Numbered from the stretch's first letter, positions 1 to 8,886 are shown. The stretch: 27,503 nucleotides of DNA from an uncultured Lachnospiraceae bacterium (GCA_910587715.1 CAJUMV010000013.1:56782-84284); one strand, 5' to 3'. Notes: generated from the sequence alone by a model not told the origin. Numbers and translations are program-made.

Positions 1-3000
1 CCCTGTCCTCGATGTCTTCTCCCGCAGCCGTCCCTGGTGCCGGCGCTTTACCGCCTCTGTACAGATAAATGGTTGCCTTTTTGGGCAGATAACTCCCCGC
101 TATCACCTCCAACGTCGTCCCGTTGGGGATATTGGTAACCGCTTTCAGTTCGCCTTCTATTTTGTGAAGCTGCCCCTTTACGGTCAGTTTGGCATTATTC
201 CACGTAATCTCATAATCAGGCCATTCAGACTCCACAAGACCCGACAACACCAAATCATAAATGCCGGATACATCAGCCTCCACGTCCTGCCCGGGCACAA
301 CCGTCAGCTTTTTCGCGAGTTTCTCTTCGTCGGCATCGAGCGCCCCATCCATTGTATACTGGTTTTCGAAACGCTCTGGCAGGGCAACTCCAGCCTCCAG
401 CCTGCCGTCTCCCACGTACATTTCCTGTCCGTTTACAGTAATTGTCAGCTTTTTTCTCTTGATGGCAAAAGGATATTTCCATTCATTCTCCACATAATTA
501 TGCGGTTCCTGCCTGATAAGTTTTACATGCAGTACATATTCTCCCGCCTTATCAGGCATACCCACAGACGGGTCATCCGGATCGATCGTCTCAGAATAAT
601 CCTGATAACCGTCCGTACTGTAGACGGTCGTTCCCGTTATCTCGAATGTCAGCTTCGCCTTCTCTGTAATGTCCACACCGCCGTCCGTCGTCAGCAATTT
701 CGCGTTTGTAATCTGGTTGGACAGATTCACCGGATTGCCGTCATATTCTTTATCCGTTATGCCGGTCATACCGCCCAGCTGCATCTCTCTTTTCTGAAGA
801 ATCGTGACATAGAATCCCATCTTAAAAAGTGCATCGCCGTCATACGCATATATATTCTTGTCAGCCTCCGAAAAAATCTCCAGCGTATACCGCCCCACGT
901 CAACAGGGGCTACCTTTTCATAGCGCTTCACAATCTCCGTAATCGGAACATGCTGCTCCTGCTTAATATAATCCGGAAGCTTATCACCGCTATCCGGTCC
1001 CTGATCCTTCTCCGCCTCCCGTTTTCTCGTCTCATCCGTCACCTGAATCGTATAGAGAAAAGAACCGTCGCTCTCGTCGGTCGCGTAACCGCTTATGCTG
1101 TGCGGTTTGCTGTCATATGTTTTATCCTTTACCTTAATGGATGTAAAATCAGCCTCAAATTCCTTTCTGCCTTCCACAGTCAGCGTGCCATTTACGCTGT
1201 TCAATGCATAATTGCTATCTATTATCGTCACGCCATCCGGTATGATGTCATAGGTGCCCGCCCGGGCGGACGATATATTTTCTTCGCTGTACTTCAGGGA
1301 AAGTGTGCCGCCCAATACTGCAGCCTGCGTGTCGCCCCGCAAAAGACCGGTCACCTGAATACCATCCTTCAAGGAGTCTGCCTCCGGCACACTCTCTCCA
1401 GCCGCAACCTTTTTCGATGGCGCAGTTATGGTAATCACCTTCTGCTTAATCGTAAATGAAAAAGTATCAGCGCCCTCACGAATGGCATATTTTTTCGCAT
1501 CCGCCCCACCCAAAGTAAAAGTCAGCTCATAATCACCTGCCTGCGTCGGCGCATCAGCAGATTGATACGAAGCGCCTCCTTTGGTGGTTCCGGTGTATAA
1601 TGGCACTGCCGTAACATTGGTAACTGCAGCCGTCCCTCCGGAAACCCGCACTACCGCCTTGTTTCCATGAGGCCATTGTGACTTATCATAAGTGGTATCC
1701 AGATCCGAGGGCATCCCGGCAATGATTACCGGCTGCGGTACAAATACTCTGACCGTAAGAGTTCCCGGCATATATTCAATCTCCGCCTCGTAATTATTTT
1801 TTACGATGCTATCAGTTATCTCCGCGCCGCTTGGAATAATATCATAGGTGGCGGCGTTCTTTGTATCCGTTATTGCACACTGAAAAGCCGGCTTCTTTAA
1901 GAGACTTGTATCTTTCTCCGCCAGCCCGGAAACCGTATATTCATAATCGCTGCTGCTAGGAACCGGGTCGCCACAGTAAATCGTCTTGCTTGTTGCTCTG
2001 ATTCGGAGATTCGCCTTCTTAATCTGAAAAGCTTCCGATTTTGCATTTGTATAATTATTCTGCCCTGTCACAGTGACAGTAGCCGTTCCCGCATTTACAT
2101 TATCCTGATAAGACACGATATAATCACTGCCAGCCAGCAGATTCCTGTCGCCGACAGAAACCGTCACATCCGGTTTCTTCTCCGTCCCGTCATAGGTATA
2201 GCCGCTTTGCGGTATTGTGAGCATAATATCCGCATGCCGCTCCAAATCACAGGTCACAGACAGCTCAGCGCTGACATCGCTACGTGTCTGATACTTAGAG
2301 TTAGTAGGCGTAAAATTCGCCAGATATGTCTGTCGCCCTACCTTATCCAGCCGCTGTTCCTCATTTTTCCATGTCCAAGTTCCCTCAGTATCTGGAGGCA
2401 GCGTAATCTCAGAAAGGGTCTGCCTATATTGGGCAGTCAGCTTTGGCACTTCAATCACGAGAATGTCGAAATTTTTTGACTGTCCATCATATGAGATGGT
2501 CATTTGCTGAATCCCCGTATTGTTGGAATTAAACGCAACCTCTGCATCTTTTATATCAACCTGTTCAGTTTTGCCATCCGCTGTATAGCTAATAGTAGCC
2601 CCCGTGATATCAACGCTTTCACCTTTGAGATAAGTTGTCTTCGTAGGACCTTTAAACACATATGCTATTGGATCTGCCTGCGGTGCAACAGCAGAATCAT
2701 ACAGCGCCGCTTCCTCTTCTATTTCTTCTATTTCTTCTATCTCTTCTGTTTCTTCTATCTCCTCTGTTTCCTCTATCTCTTCTGTTTCTTCCTCCTCATC
2801 CGCTTCACCCGGCTTCGACGGAGTTATCGCATCCTGCTTAACATCCTCTTCGTTGTCTTTAGGCAGACTGTCATCCTGCTTTTCCGGTATATCAGGCTCT
2901 TCCTCAGACACAGTCTGAGGTTGACCGGTTTCCGGCGTTTCTTCTGTATCCATCAGCATTCCGCTCTCCTGAGCCGATACATACATCTGTCCCTGGGGCA

Positions 3001-3076
3001 TACAGGTAAACATCACTGCCGCCGCCATAAACGCCGAACCAACTCGATAAAGGCTACTCCTTTTTAGATTTCTCAT
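1..3076 (-). CDS. Large secreted surface protein with Ig-like and YDG/MBG-type repeats (partial, C-terminus beyond left edge)
   Basis: The frame is open from ATG 3076 to base 1 (about 1025 codons) with no stop. Residues 1-35 form a signal peptide: basic MRNLKR, a hydrophobic core, and a likely cut after VSA. An acidic Glu/Thr/Ile run follows at about 94-122, then a bacterial Ig-like (Big_3 type) domain at about 134-200 containing YLKGESVDITGATI. After that come repeated modules: YTYDGTEKKPDVTV, MBG-like ends such as NYALNSVNGTLTV, and YDG motifs such as KEYDGNPVNL. The protein is probably extracellular and possibly wall-anchored, but its C-terminus and any LPXTG signal lie outside the window. 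GAGGG lies 9 bases before ATG 3076; ATG 3085 in the same frame is an alternative. Repeat identity is family recognition; adhesion or another role is unproven. Confidence 0.85.
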   Translation of the reverse strand, partial: MRNLKRSSLYRVGSAFMAAAVMFTCMPQGQMYVSAQESGMLMDTEETPETGQPQTVSEEEPDIPEKQDDSLPKDNEEDVKQDAITPSKPGEADEEEETEEIEETEEIEETEEIEEIEEIEEEAALYDSAVAPQADPIAYVFKGPTKTTYLKGESVDITGATISYTADGKTEQVDIKDAEVAFNSNNTGIQQMTISYDGQSKNFDILVIEVPKLTAQYRQTLSEITLPPDTEGTWTWKNEEQRLDKVGRQTYLANFTPTNSKYQTRSDVSAELSVTCDLERHADIMLTIPQSGYTYDGTEKKPDVTVSVGDRNLLAGSDYIVSYQDNVNAGTATVTVTGQNNYTNAKSEAFQIKKANLRIRATSKTIYCGDPVPSSSDYEYTVSGLAEKDTSLLKKPAFQCAITDTKNAATYDIIPSGAEITDSIVKNNYEAEIEYMPGTLTVRVFVPQPVIIAGMPSDLDTTYDKSQWPHGNKAVVRVSGGTAAVTNVTAVPLYTGTTKGGASYQSADAPTQAGDYELTFTLGGADAKKYAIREGADTFSFTIKQKVITITAPSKKVAAGESVPEADSLKDGIQVTGLLRGDTQAAVLGGTLSLKYSEENISSARAGTYDIIPDGVTIIDSNYALNSVNGTLTVEGRKEFEADFTSIKVKDKTYDSKPHSISGYATDESDGSFLYTIQVTDETRKREAEKDQGPDSGDKLPDYIKQEQHVPITEIVKRYEKVAPVDVGRYTLEIFSEADKNIYAYDGDALFKMGFYVTILQKREMQLGGMTGITDKEYDGNPVNLSNQITNAKLLTTDGGVDITEKAKLTFEITGTTVYSTDGYQDYSETIDPDDPSVGMPDKAGEYVLHVKLIRQEPHNYVENEWKYPFAIKRKKLTITVNGQEMYVGDGRLEAGVALPERFENQYTMDGALDADEEKLAKKLTVVPGQDVEADVSGIYDLVLSGLVESEWPDYEITWNNAKLTVKGQLHKIEGELKAVTNIPNGTTLEVIAGSYLPKKATIYLYRGGKAPAPGTAAGEDIEDR
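2711..2797 (-). repeat. In-frame acidic tandem repeat (TEEIE units) in the surface protein
   Basis: Twenty-nine consecutive codons read only Glu, Thr or Ile on the minus strand. Most follow a 15-base unit encoding TEEIE (about three copies), then 9-base EEI units. All units are multiples of three, so copy changes would keep the frame. The run sits between the signal-peptide region and the Ig-like domain, as a flexible charged linker. Confidence 0.8.
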
Positions 3077-3107
3077 CGTGCTCATCCCTCTTTCTTCCCC
3101 TAATTCC

Positions 3108-3113
3108 ATTATA
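3108..3113 (-). promoter_or_regulatory. Possible -10 box for the surface-protein gene
   Basis: A perfect TATAAT on the minus strand lies about 23-32 bases upstream of the two possible start codons. No convincing -35 box sits 16-18 bases further up, so this is a weak call. Confidence 0.3.
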
Positions 3114-3219
3114 TGACAAAAAGTATGTAGTAATCCCGTCCAACATCCGACAAGACACAGTCAGATATGATCTTTGAATATTTTAGCACAATTCTTCCGT
3201 TTTTTCAATATTGTGCCCA

Positions 3220-3240
3220 CAAAAAGACCCCTTGTCTTTC
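3220..3240 (-). terminator. Rho-independent terminator of the ATPase module
   Basis: On the minus strand AAAGAC (3234-3239) and GTCTTT (3223-3228) form a 6-bp stem with a 5-base loop, followed by two more T. It starts about 20 bases past the stop of the 232-residue gene. A second inverted repeat, GCACAAT/ATTGTGC (3186-3192 and 3210-3216), lies just beyond it. Confidence 0.6.
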
Positions 3241-3258
3241 CGACAACGAGCCTCTTTC

Positions 3259-3957
3259 TTATAAAGCATGATTACATAAAAGCCGATAATAATACTCTCC
3301 GTCACCTCTTTCTTTGGAAATTTTCACGTCAAACTCAAATTCCAGATTTCTTCCCGAACAACGGAATCGAACTCTTTTATTTAAAATATCTTTTAGCAAA
3401 TCCCTCATCAATCGAAGCGCAGGTAACTGCACGCCCGCTTTTCGTTTTGCTAAAATCACCGTCTGTTTTGCATCTAATTCCATTTCCTTTATGGTTTCAT
3501 TTAATTTCTCAAATTCCGCCTGAATCCTGTCTGTGTCAAAATTACGCGTAATAACTCCCAGATTTCCTTTCGATTCGATCGAGCTATTCAACAAAATATT
3601 TAACACGGAATTTTCCAGATATAAATATGCATCCTGCCATTGTTCACATAAATGCGAAATCACATCCTGCCCGCCCACATCCTTTTTCACATCATAAAGC
3701 CACCAACGGCACATGCCAGCTTCTTCATTTATGATAAATGCTGTGATATCTATTACCTTGGCATCCTCTTTAGCAACGGTATTCTGACGATATTCTTCCG
3801 CAAAATACCCCTTTTCGTTTTCTTGAAGCTGATATTCCACATCCACCACATCTTTGGTTGACTCTACAAACGTAATGACTCTGCCGTCTGTAAACTCATT
3901 CAGCACACCTTTCTGCGGTTCTTTTCCCTGTTTCAGTTTTCTCCCCTGTATATGCAT
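3259..3957 (-). CDS. Unrecognised protein, partner of the upstream ATPase
   Basis: This 232-residue protein matches no family I recognise. It has no signal peptide or membrane segment. The N-terminal half is mixed alpha/beta in composition with an acidic patch; residues about 150-190 look helical and coiled-coil-like (Glu/Lys rich), and the C-terminus is basic (NKRVRFRCSGR). GGAG lies 7 bases before the ATG, and the start is only 12 bases after the ATPase stop, so the two are almost certainly co-transcribed and translationally coupled. A hairpin terminator follows. By context it is the effector or regulator of the ATPase. That is inference; nothing in the sequence shows a catalytic motif. Confidence 0.75.
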   Translation of the reverse strand: MHIQGRKLKQGKEPQKGVLNEFTDGRVITFVESTKDVVDVEYQLQENEKGYFAEEYRQNTVAKEDAKVIDITAFIINEEAGMCRWWLYDVKKDVGGQDVISHLCEQWQDAYLYLENSVLNILLNSSIESKGNLGVITRNFDTDRIQAEFEKLNETIKEMELDAKQTVILAKRKAGVQLPALRLMRDLLKDILNKRVRFRCSGRNLEFEFDVKISKERGDGEYYYRLLCNHAL

Positions 3958-3969
3958 TTTTATACTCCG

Positions 3970-5370
3970 CTAATTTAGTATAATATCCGTCTCGTGATAT
4001 AATTCGTCCAGATTGCGCGTAAACAAATTAAAATCATACCCTATATATGGCACTTTCTGAAATTTCAATTCCTCCACACAGCTGCTTCCGTCGTTTTGAT
4101 TGACAAACTGATATACATGAACCTTCGCATCAGACAATAAATCCTCACCACTCAGCCCCAGTTCCCGTAACTTCTTTTCGCGGGCTTCTTCGGAATCTTC
4201 CGAAAAGGACAACAGCAATAAATTATTCAGTTTGCTTGCCATTGTGTCACTGTGAGTACTTACAATCATCCTTCTCCCACTGTTGACCAGCCTGATAATC
4301 AGCCGTGCCATCTCCCCCTGTTTCAAGGGATGGAGACAGGTTTCAATCTCATCATAAAAGATATATTTATAATTGTGCACTCCACTTAACGCTTTTACGA
4401 TGGGAGTAATCTCATTCACCAATGATGATGCAAGATAAAGCGGAATATCCTCCTTATTCTCCGCCAAAGCATCCGGATGATAATAGATTTCATCACCCAC
4501 ATATTTCACCTGCCCGTCAATCAGATGACGCTCTATAAATTTAAGCAGCTCTCTATTCCAAGACGCTATCTCCGCACGTTGATTGTATCGGAGCAAAAAC
4601 TGCAGGAAATCATAAACCGGCATTGTGAGTCCGAGTTCATTTCCTGTGACATCTTTATCCACTTCCTCATCTTCATCCCCAAAATCCAAGACGCTAATTT
4701 CATTTACAGCCTTTCTGTCTCTCTCCGCAAAGAAGTATTTACTTAAAAGCTGCAGCCCCGTTCTTGACGCTGGCAAAAAAAGTAATTTTGAACTGACAGC
4801 ATTTCCCAAATTTAGTATTATTTTCCAAATCTTTTCCGCCAATATCTTCTTCAAATCGCTTTTATCAGGACGATAGCCAAAAAAAATATCTGCTCTTTCT
4901 CTCCGAGTATCCGCATTTATATCTATAGCATAAATATGAACCATCTTTCTCGAAATTTTTTTTACTACTTCCCCTTTTTCCCAACTAATTTCACCCGACT
5001 TACGGTCGCTAATTTCACAGCCATATATTTCATCCATATTCACCAAACGAAAATACAACTCACCGATTTCAATGTCTTTATGAAATATTCTTCTAACAAT
5101 CTTCTCTTTATTTTCCGCCAGATAGTCATTCACCCGCGTTTCCATGTTCTTAAGCCATTCCACGCCATAGATAAGTTCTTTTTCCCCCTGCTCCTCAATG
5201 CCTTCCACTACAGGTTCCATATTACCCAGTTCTTTCAGCATACCGTACAATAACTGCATCATAAAAGTTTTACCGCTGTTGTTGTCTCCCACAAACAGGG
5301 TAAAATCGCTTAACGTAATCTCTGCATGTTTTATTTTCCCAAAATTGGATACCCCAAATAATAATTCCAT
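3970..5370 (-). CDS. AAA_15/OLD-like ATPase, candidate defence ATPase
   Basis: This 466-residue cytoplasmic P-loop ATPase is of the SMC/ABC-like class. The Walker A motif GDNNSGKT is at 28-35, Walker B IFYDEIE at about 337-343 followed by CLHP, and the H-loop STHSD at 371-375. The Walker B/LHP/STHSD arrangement is typical of AAA_15, RecF-like and OLD ATPases. No TOPRIM nuclease domain is visible, so any effector would have to be the next gene. I start at ATG 5370 because AAAGGA lies 6 bases upstream; the longer frame begins with a GTG at 5391 without a ribosome binding site. Paired ATPase plus unknown-partner genes of this kind are common in anti-phage islands. That role is inferred. Confidence 0.8.
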   Translation of the reverse strand: MELLFGVSNFGKIKHAEITLSDFTLFVGDNNSGKTFMMQLLYGMLKELGNMEPVVEGIEEQGEKELIYGVEWLKNMETRVNDYLAENKEKIVRRIFHKDIEIGELYFRLVNMDEIYGCEISDRKSGEISWEKGEVVKKISRKMVHIYAIDINADTRRERADIFFGYRPDKSDLKKILAEKIWKIILNLGNAVSSKLLFLPASRTGLQLLSKYFFAERDRKAVNEISVLDFGDEDEEVDKDVTGNELGLTMPVYDFLQFLLRYNQRAEIASWNRELLKFIERHLIDGQVKYVGDEIYYHPDALAENKEDIPLYLASSLVNEITPIVKALSGVHNYKYIFYDEIETCLHPLKQGEMARLIIRLVNSGRRMIVSTHSDTMASKLNNLLLLSFSEDSEEAREKKLRELGLSGEDLLSDAKVHVYQFVNQNDGSSCVEELKFQKVPYIGYDFNLFTRNLDELYHETDIILN

Positions 5371-5449
5371 CGAAGTTCCTTTCTCATCCACTCACATTTT
5401 CTATAGCTTTATACTATCATTTTTCCAAGAAATTATATTCCTCATTCTC

Positions 5450-5462
5450 TACAGATACTGTA
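5450..5462. promoter_or_regulatory. Dyad TACAG-ATA-CTGTA upstream of the ATPase gene
   Basis: A 13-base perfect dyad with 5-base half sites lies about 80 bases upstream of the ATPase ATG. TATAAT- and TATAAA-like boxes lie between it and the gene, though without clear -35 partners. It could be an operator. No regulator gene is adjacent. Confidence 0.3.
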
Positions 5463-5463
5463 A

Positions 5464-5508
5464 CGCAAAACAGCAGAACTGTCCACCCCTTTTCAGATTC
5501 ATTTTGCG
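5464..5508 (-). terminator. Inverted repeat after the hflK-to-DUF4037 run
   Basis: CGCAAAA (5464-5470) and TTTTGCG (5502-5508) form a 7-bp stem around a 31-base loop that contains a smaller ACAG/CTGT hairpin. It lies just downstream of the DUF4037 stop. No T-run follows the stem, so it may be a transcript end or a 3' stabiliser rather than a classical terminator. Confidence 0.3.
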
Positions 5509-5510
5509 CG

Positions 5511-6458
5511 TTATTCCGTCGCCCTCCCCAGAACCTCCCCCACATGATTCTGCAGAAAATTATCCTGCCTGCCGGACAGCCCCATCTCGTTTAACATCTG
5601 CACCAGCACATTACAGACCGCCTCTATCACTAACACCCTGCCGTCCTCCGTGTTCGGATGATACAGATAATCCGTGGGGGATACACCCTCCCACGCAGCC
5701 GACGGGTCTGGAACCTGATAGAGCAGCGCCAGCATATCCCCGATTTCGCTGCCGACGGCAAGCTCCTTCATCCCTCTGTACATCCACTTATAGAAAGGGG
5801 CATACTTTTTATTCAGCAGATAGACGATTTGCATCGTTTCTTTCACAAACTCCGTCAGAGCAAGTTCCGCCGCAATGCGCTCTCCCCGCTTCATGGCGCG
5901 GGCGTAATTGTACTGTCCCGCCTGTGCCGCCCTCGCCAGGCTCTCCGCCAGCTTTTTCAGCCACATTTCCCGGGGATAGTAGGAAAGAAGCCCTTCCCGG
6001 ATGGCGGTAAATTTCCCGCAAGGGTCTGTAAACACCGCGCCGTTTGTCGCGGTGGCAAGCGCGGCTTCCGAAAGCGCAAACCACTCCTTTGGCGCTTCCG
6101 GCACACTTTCCCGCCCGAGAATCTCCAGATAAAAATCCTCCAGACAGAGCACGCCCACACGTCCTTTTCCCTGCTCTTCCTCCACGCGGGTGGCGCAGCC
6201 CATAAACTCTTTTGGCAGCGCGTCATAAGCATCCTGCATCCTGCTCCCGTATTGCATGTAGGTTTCTCTGGGCAGCCAGATACAGAAGGACGGACCATAG
6301 TCGTGGTCTGTCGAAATCTCGTCGTCAAATCCGAGACACTCCGAGCCGTAACCCACAAGCCCGACGGCAGTCTGCCCCGCAATCTCGGGAAACTGTTTCT
6401 CAATCATCGTTTTGCCGTATGTATGATAGTAATTTTGTGATAATTCCAATCCTTTCAT
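5511..6458 (-). CDS. DUF4037 protein with nucleotidyltransferase-like active site
   Basis: This 315-residue protein carries a nucleotidyltransferase-fold signature: GYGSECLGF with Gly38-Ser39, then STDHDYGP with Asp51 and Asp53, fitting the GS...DxD pattern of polymerase-beta-type transferases. The C-terminal half resembles the DUF4037 region, helical and with many aromatic residues. Its substrate is unknown, and known relatives include antibiotic- and tRNA-modifying transferases. The ATG overlaps the stop of the TPR gene by four bases (ATGA), so the two are coupled. It is the last gene of a six-gene run that starts at hflK. Confidence 0.75.
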   Translation of the reverse strand: MKGLELSQNYYHTYGKTMIEKQFPEIAGQTAVGLVGYGSECLGFDDEISTDHDYGPSFCIWLPRETYMQYGSRMQDAYDALPKEFMGCATRVEEEQGKGRVGVLCLEDFYLEILGRESVPEAPKEWFALSEAALATATNGAVFTDPCGKFTAIREGLLSYYPREMWLKKLAESLARAAQAGQYNYARAMKRGERIAAELALTEFVKETMQIVYLLNKKYAPFYKWMYRGMKELAVGSEIGDMLALLYQVPDPSAAWEGVSPTDYLYHPNTEDGRVLVIEAVCNVLVQMLNEMGLSGRQDNFLQNHVGEVLGRATE

Positions 6459-7309
6459 AGCTTTCCCATCACTTCCCGCGCTTTCTTCAGGTAACTCTCC
6501 TGCTTTTCCGCGTCCCCCATAGCCCCGTACACCGCGGCGCAGTTCTCACAGAGAATGCCATAGCTCATGTTTTCCCCGTAATGCCGCTTTACATCCTCCA
6601 GCGCCCGTTCATAATAGGACAAAGACTTCTCATACTCGCCGTCCCGGAAACATGCCTCACCCATCCCGGCAAGCGCGCCGCTATAGTGCTCGTTCGGCTC
6701 ACCCGTTTCCTGTTCAAAAAGGGTGAGAGCGCGCGCCAGACATTTCTTCGCTTCCGTATTCTCAGAAATTTTAAAGTAAATCAGCGCCAGATTTGTGAGG
6801 GTGGTCGCCGTCTGCGCTTCATTGCCATCCTGCTTCTCTATGATGGAAAGCGCCTTTTTCGCGCTTTCCACCGCTTCCTCATTCTCTCCCGCCTTTTCCA
6901 GCATAATACTCATATTGTTGTAAAGGCTTGCCCATCTGTAATCCTCATCCGGCAGAAGCCTTTCATAAATCTGCATCGCCTGCCTGTAAAGCCGCAGCGC
7001 CTGCGCATAATCCCCCGCCGCGCTGTAAGCGGTCGCCGCGTTTAACAGCGTGGTGGCAAAGTGCGCCGTGTCCTCCAGATTTAGTTCCTCCATCAGAAGA
7101 AGCACATCCTCCGCCGCCGCATACGCTTTCTGAAATGCCGACACGCTCCGGTAAAAGCCGATCATCTCATTACAGATGGAGATATATGCCGCGTAGTCCT
7201 CTTCCTCCTTCGCCTGTGCCAGAGAAGCCGTCAAAAACCCATCAATCTTCTCCACCTGATTTTTCTCAAAATAAGCATCCAATTCCTCAAAAAAAGCATC
7301 AATGTTCAT
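6455..7309 (-). CDS. Tetratricopeptide-repeat protein
   Basis: This 284-residue soluble protein is built almost entirely of helical TPR units. Visible repeats include TTLLNAATAYSAAGDYAQAL, the unit around SLYNNMSIMLEKAGENEEAV, TTLTNLALIYFKISENTEA and GEACFRDGEYEKSLSYYERA. No catalytic domain is present, so it is likely a protein-binding scaffold, perhaps for the DUF4037 protein encoded next. GGGAG sits 5 bases before the ATG. It overlaps both neighbours by four bases (ATGA). Confidence 0.8.
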   Translation of the reverse strand: MNIDAFFEELDAYFEKNQVEKIDGFLTASLAQAKEEEDYAAYISICNEMIGFYRSVSAFQKAYAAAEDVLLLMEELNLEDTAHFATTLLNAATAYSAAGDYAQALRLYRQAMQIYERLLPDEDYRWASLYNNMSIMLEKAGENEEAVESAKKALSIIEKQDGNEAQTATTLTNLALIYFKISENTEAKKCLARALTLFEQETGEPNEHYSGALAGMGEACFRDGEYEKSLSYYERALEDVKRHYGENMSYGILCENCAAVYGAMGDAEKQESYLKKAREVMGKL

Positions 7310-7494
7310 AGGTACTCCCTCATATCCTTTATCAGCGTCTCTTCCGCCGCAATCGTTTCCTTTGCAATCTTCTTAACCTTTTCATCCGCCGCCTGATACT
7401 GGTTCAGATAACGGTACAGAGACTTAACGCCCCTTCTTATGAGAAAATATTTTTTCACCCGAAAATGTCTTTTCTCTATCCTGTAGTATGCCAT
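7306..7494 (-). CDS. Small basic protein of unknown function (62 aa)
   Basis: This short, strongly basic N-terminus (RIEKRHFRVKKYFLIRR) is followed by a helical acidic/basic C-terminus ending EETLIKDMREYL. No family is recognised. Support is mainly contextual: its stop overlaps the TPR start in an ATGA, it starts 18 bases after the MATE stop, and it fills the gap in an otherwise gap-free run. The nearest Shine-Dalgarno-like AAGGA is about 15 bases upstream, which is weak, so translation may depend on coupling. Confidence 0.55.
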   Translation of the reverse strand: MAYYRIEKRHFRVKKYFLIRRGVKSLYRYLNQYQAADEKVKKIAKETIAAEETLIKDMREYL

Positions 7495-7512
7495 AAATCA
7501 GCAAAATCATCC

Positions 7513-8883
7513 TTATGTGGCGTTTCTGCCCTCCATCCGCAAAATAATCCTTTTTTGCTTATAAAAATAGTAGCCGCTCACCAATACCGCGCATAAAATC
7601 CAGCTGATCGGATAACATGCCACAATCCATGTAAGCCCTTTCCCCGGCGTAATCATGCTCACCCAGATAATGCGGAACACGCACACGCCAAGCACGGAAA
7701 TAACGGTGGTCACAAACGTATATCCCTGCGCTCTGAGGGAACCTGAAAAAATCTCAATAAAGACAAACATGACAAAAGCAGGCGCAATGTTTCTCATCAT
7801 CGTCAGCCCGATTTCCACCACCGCAGCATCCCCCGTAAAGATGCCGAGCAGAAACCGTCCCGCCGTCATCAGCACCGCAGTCAGGCAGACCGCCGTGCCC
7901 ACCGCCATTCCCAGACAGACCCTTGTCCCCTTCTTTACGCGCTCCCATTTGCCCGCGCCGAAATTCTGCCCCACAAAAGTAGTCAGGGCAATGCCGAAGG
8001 AAGAATTGATCATCCAGAATACGCTGTCAATCTTTCCATAAGCCGTCCATGCCGCCATAGTGTCCACACCCAGCAGATTGAGCGCCGCCTGCACAATCAT
8101 ATTGGAAATGCTGTACATGGATGCCTGCAGACCGGAAGGAAAGCCAATTTGCAGTATGTTTTTTAACACTTCCCGGTGTATGCGGATTCTGCGCACGGAC
8201 AGCTTCATGCAGTCCACCTTGCGCATCAGTGCCCAAGTCACCATCCCCGCGCTGATTGCCTGAGATACCAGGGTAGCTGCCGCCACTCCGAGAACACCCA
8301 GCCCGAAATAGAGAACCAAAAGCAGATCCAGCACAATATTTACCATACAGCATACCACCAGATAATACAACGGTCTTTTGGAATCCCCGATGGCACGCAG
8401 AATGGCGGCTCCCATATTATAGATAAATACAAAGACCAGCCCTGAAAAATAAATCCGTATGTACAGGGTGGACATTTGCATCAGTTCGGAGGGCGTGTTC
8501 ATCGCATGCAAAATGGACGGCGCCGCCGCTACGCCTAAAATGCCCAGCCCGATTCCGCCAAGGATTCCGAAAGCGTAAGAAGTGTGCAGCGCATCCTCCA
8601 GTCTCTGCCTGTGGGACGCCCCGTATGCCTGCGAAATCAAAACCGTACCGCCCGCCGTAAGACCCGTAAAAAAGCCCACCACCATATTGATGATCTGCGC
8701 CGAGGAGCCGCCCACGCTCGACAGCGCCTCCTTGCCCGCGAACTGCCCTACGATCACCGTGTCCACCGTGTTATAGAGCTGCTGGAAAAAGGTGCCGATT
8801 AAAATAGGAAAGAAAAAGAGTAATAATTGTTTCCAAATCACACCTTCCAGTATGCCGTTTTGTTTTTCCGTCGTTTCCATCAT
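7513..8883 (-). CDS. MATE family multidrug/cation efflux transporter
   Basis: This 456-residue membrane protein has about twelve hydrophobic segments. The N-terminal half has the MATE features of an early LLLFFFPILIGTFFQQLYN segment, then TVDTVIVGQFAGKEALSSVG and MVVGFFTGLTAGGTVLISQAYG. The second half repeats the pattern (NLLGVDTMAAWTAYGKID, TTFVGQNFGAGK). MATE proteins export drugs or organic cations using a Na+ or H+ gradient. Length is normal for the family. The start is 3 bases after the hflC stop, with GGAAG upstream inside hflC. A second ATG follows immediately (8880). Confidence 0.93.
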   Translation of the reverse strand: MMETTEKQNGILEGVIWKQLLLFFFPILIGTFFQQLYNTVDTVIVGQFAGKEALSSVGGSSAQIINMVVGFFTGLTAGGTVLISQAYGASHRQRLEDALHTSYAFGILGGIGLGILGVAAAPSILHAMNTPSELMQMSTLYIRIYFSGLVFVFIYNMGAAILRAIGDSKRPLYYLVVCCMVNIVLDLLLVLYFGLGVLGVAAATLVSQAISAGMVTWALMRKVDCMKLSVRRIRIHREVLKNILQIGFPSGLQASMYSISNMIVQAALNLLGVDTMAAWTAYGKIDSVFWMINSSFGIALTTFVGQNFGAGKWERVKKGTRVCLGMAVGTAVCLTAVLMTAGRFLLGIFTGDAAVVEIGLTMMRNIAPAFVMFVFIEIFSGSLRAQGYTFVTTVISVLGVCVFRIIWVSMITPGKGLTWIVACYPISWILCAVLVSGYYFYKQKRIILRMEGRNAT

Positions 8884-8886
8884 AAT

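Noticed and set aside
164..1459. 431-codon plus-strand open frame
   Set aside because: It is the exact codon-aligned antisense of the giant surface protein. The minus frame has a signal peptide, domain repeats and a ribosome binding site; the plus product is rich in Arg/Leu/His and resembles nothing.
2504..3067. 187-codon plus-strand frame with poly-Phe/Leu stretches
   Set aside because: It is the antisense of the signal peptide and the Glu/Thr/Ile repeat (TTC/CTC codons are antisense of GAA/GAG).
5198..6010. 270-codon plus-strand frame
   Set aside because: It crosses from the ATPase into the DUF4037 gene antisense; proline-rich low-complexity product and no ribosome binding site.
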